This document shows, piece after piece, positions 62,733 to 64,000 of a DNA stretch of 64,000 nucleotides (positions within the stretch are counted from its first letter, which is position 1; each line of letters begins with the position of its first letter). Source of the stretch: Halobacillus litoralis. GTDB taxonomy: Bacteria; Bacillota; Bacilli; Bacillales; Halobacillaceae. The position numbers were made by a program, and so were the translations under genes. The DNA is taken from assembly GCF_020524085.2 (NCBI RefSeq), contig NZ_CP129016.1, positions 1,730,001 through 1,794,000 on the forward strand, written 5' to 3'. The notes beneath the pieces were generated by a model. It saw nothing but the letters and a program-made list of their open reading frames with translations. It was not told where the DNA came from and did no database searches.

Positions 62733-63116
62733 TTGTCAGAACTTACAGCAGAACAACATGAAATGCTAGAGCGGTATGATGAGCTGTTAAGTACCATCAG
62801 TGAAGGGCTCAAATATTTAGAGGACCATATGAAAATAGAAGAGACTCCAATGGCAAAGCAAGTGTTTCAGGACGTGCTCCTTAGCCTGGAACAAATCAGC
62901 CGCAGTCATGATCAAATGGAGGTCCTTTTTAAAGGGAACGAAGATCTTCAGACTTTAGTCATTGATTTTCACGGAATCGTCAATCATCTGCAAGGGTGGT
63001 TCGAGCATGACACCGCACAAGAAAAACATCATTTGTTGGTGGAGCATGTAGTCCCTGCATTTGAAAGTTGGCGGACGCGTATGGAAGCATTCGTGAAACC
63101 CTATACGGCTCATTAA
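62733..63116 (+). CDS. Hypothetical helical protein in the fliD operon
   Basis: A TTG at 62733 behind AGGTG begins a 127-residue, mostly helical acidic protein (EQHEMLERYDELLSTISEGL, HLQGWFEHDTAQEKHHLLVE, AFESWRTRMEAFVKPY). I do not recognise a family. Placement 13 bp after fliT and before a terminator suggests a flagellum-linked accessory or regulator. Confidence 0.6.
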   Translation: MSELTAEQHEMLERYDELLSTISEGLKYLEDHMKIEETPMAKQVFQDVLLSLEQISRSHDQMEVLFKGNEDLQTLVIDFHGIVNHLQGWFEHDTAQEKHHLLVEHVVPAFESWRTRMEAFVKPYTAH

Positions 63117-63147
63117 AAGAAGCATCCATGACGGATGTTTCTTTATT
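63117..63147 (+). terminator. Terminator of the flaG-fliDST operon
   Basis: AGAAGCATCC / GGATGTTTCT around ATGAC, with weak T tail. Confidence 0.7.
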
Positions 63148-63202
63148 ATGGTAGATTTTGAGATAAATCTCCTATATGATCCCACAGTGGATGGGTGAAT
63201 GA

Positions 63203-63466
63203 ATCATTGGTAGGTTTACCGTTGCGAAGTACTTTGATATGGAGACGCAGTCCGTAAGTCTTGCAACAGGTTAAAACTTCGCAGATGCTTTAGCTGGGTC
63301 TGTACATGCAGTGAAAGAGCCATTGCTGCTGACACCGAAAAGTAAGCTTGATGAAGAAGTGAAGTAATATTTTATTGACCATCGAACGACATACTTACAA
63401 ATCTTTGGCGGATCAGCAGCCGTTGGTAAGGGTGTAGAGGAAGATATTTGGTCGATATACGCATAA
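63203..63466 (+). pseudogene. Remnant of a cell-wall-binding repeat 2 (CWB2) protein
   Basis: One frame, broken by two TAA stops (near 63272 and 63371), reads IIGRFTVAKYFDMETQSVSL, then NFADALAGSVHAVKEPLLLT, then YFIDHRTTYLQIFGGSAAVG, ending WSIYA. FADALAGS and the FGGSAAVG turn are the signatures of CWB2 repeats found in secreted wall hydrolases. No start or N-terminal domain exists. It is a decayed 3' end of a gene no longer present. Confidence 0.8.
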
Positions 63467-63472
63467 ATATTT

Positions 63473-63507
63473 AAGGAGTCTATTTTACATAGGCTCCTTT
63501 TTTATCT
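63473..63507 (+). terminator. Terminator of the former CWB2 gene
   Basis: AAGGAGTCTAT / ATAGGCTCCTT around TTTAC, followed by T5, retained after the decayed gene. Confidence 0.75.
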
Positions 63508-63606
63508 AGTATATTGACAAAATATCATGTAGAAAAGACCTCCATTTCTATTCAAAGGTACACCTTCCAACAATTACCGACACAAATTAGACAAAATATT
63601 TCGAAA

Positions 63607-63632
63607 GTTTATGCAGGAAAGGCCGTGGGTAT
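63607..63632 (+). promoter_or_regulatory. Sigma-B promoter of hpf
   Basis: GTTTAT (63607-63612), 14 bp and GGGTAT (63627-63632) match the sigma-B consensus (GTTTAA ... GGGTAT) closely, 43 bp before hpf. B. subtilis hpf (yvyD) is likewise in the general stress regulon. Confidence 0.8.
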
Positions 63633-63675
63633 GATAGAATATATATCACATAAGGATGAAAGGAGGACACTTCTA

Positions 63676-64000
63676 ATGCTACAATACAACATTCGTGGTG
63701 AAAACTTGGAAGTGACGGATTCTATTAAAGAATATGTGGAGAAAAAGGTGAGCAAGCTCGAACGCTACTTTGATACTCCGCCGTCTTCCGAGGTACACGT
63801 TAATTTAAGTGTCTATAATGATGAGCAGACAATCGAGGTCACAATTCCGATGAAGAATCTACTTCTTCGTGCTGAGGAACACAACACAGATCTATACGCT
63901 GCCATCGACCTTGTGGTAGATAAATTGGAACGACAAATTCGTAAGCATAAAACGAAAGTGAATCGTAAGTTCCGACAAGAGGGTGCTCCGAAACATGTCT
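63676..64000 (+). CDS. hpf: Ribosome hibernation promoting factor (3' end outside window)
   Basis: The ATG at 63676 follows AAAGGAGG; the frame is open to the right edge (108 codons). MLQYNIRGENLEVTDSIKEY, VEKKVSKLERYF, EVTIPMKNLLLRAEEHNTDL and YAAIDLVVDKLERQIRKHKT are the S30AE fold of long HPF/YvyD, which joins idle ribosomes into 100S dimers. The C-terminal dimer domain would lie beyond the window. Confidence 0.93.
   Translation, partial: MLQYNIRGENLEVTDSIKEYVEKKVSKLERYFDTPPSSEVHVNLSVYNDEQTIEVTIPMKNLLLRAEEHNTDLYAAIDLVVDKLERQIRKHKTKVNRKFRQEGAPKHV

Overview
The window reads as chromosome of a motile Gram-positive member of the Bacillaceae, probably a moderate halophile close to Halobacillus, Pontibacillus or Virgibacillus. 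Three things point there: the gene order tagO-tagV-yvyE-degS-degU-degV-comFA-comFC-yvyF-flgM-flgN-flgK-flgL-yviE-fliW-csrA-hag-flaG-fliD-fliS-fliT-hpf, which follows Bacillus subtilis; a Bacillus megaterium-type gas-vesicle cluster; and very acidic secreted proteins, notably the 919-residue amylase and the extracellular nuclease. The genus is an inference. I see no tRNA, rRNA, CRISPR array, prophage or intact insertion sequence.

Layout. 1-3.1 kb: end of an RpiR-type regulator and the glycolate oxidase pair glcD-glcF. 3.2-9.1 kb: a NERD protein, a GAF-STAS protein, an amino-acid ABC importer, and a CaCA-type exporter behind what looks like a yybP-ykoY (manganese) riboswitch. 9.1-10.9 kb: a 513-bp non-coding element bounded by 18-bp inverted repeats, then a secreted subtilase. 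11.4-17.2 kb: gas-vesicle genes gvpQ-A-O-N-F-G-L-S-K-J-T-U. 17.3-22.0 kb: an acyltransferase, then the transporter gene cstA under a CcpA site, followed by a small CC-x-x-x-C protein, a small protein ending in Cys-Cys, and a cysteine-free ArsA-type ATPase. 22.1-37.0 kb: a MATE pump, the maltodextrin regulon (cytoplasmic GH13, mdxEFG, LacI regulator, secreted GH13 amylase) with a SEC-C protein and a catalase in between. 37-43 kb: small proteins, an LCP ligase and a large extracellular nuclease. 43-64 kb: an APC permease, wall-polymer genes, degS-degU, competence genes, late flagellar genes, and the start of hpf.

The standout feature is a 343-nt group I intron near the 3' end of the flagellin gene hag (59363-59705). 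It carries the conserved core sequences of subgroup IA introns. Removing it joins Arg-Asp-Val-Asp to Met-Ala-Lys-Glu-Met-Met and restores a normal flagellin C-terminus, so uninterrupted translation would give a truncated flagellin. The hag leader carries a CsrA-type hairpin, and its sigma-D promoter sits inside the csrA terminator.

A second theme is gene breakage. gvpG, gvpK, the MATE gene, flgM, flgL and the nuclease each carry a frame-shifting indel, gvpS probably does, and cstA has an in-frame TGA. Four of these sit in A8 or G6 runs one base too long. This looks more like homopolymer miscalling than true decay and should be resolved before any of these genes is called a pseudogene.
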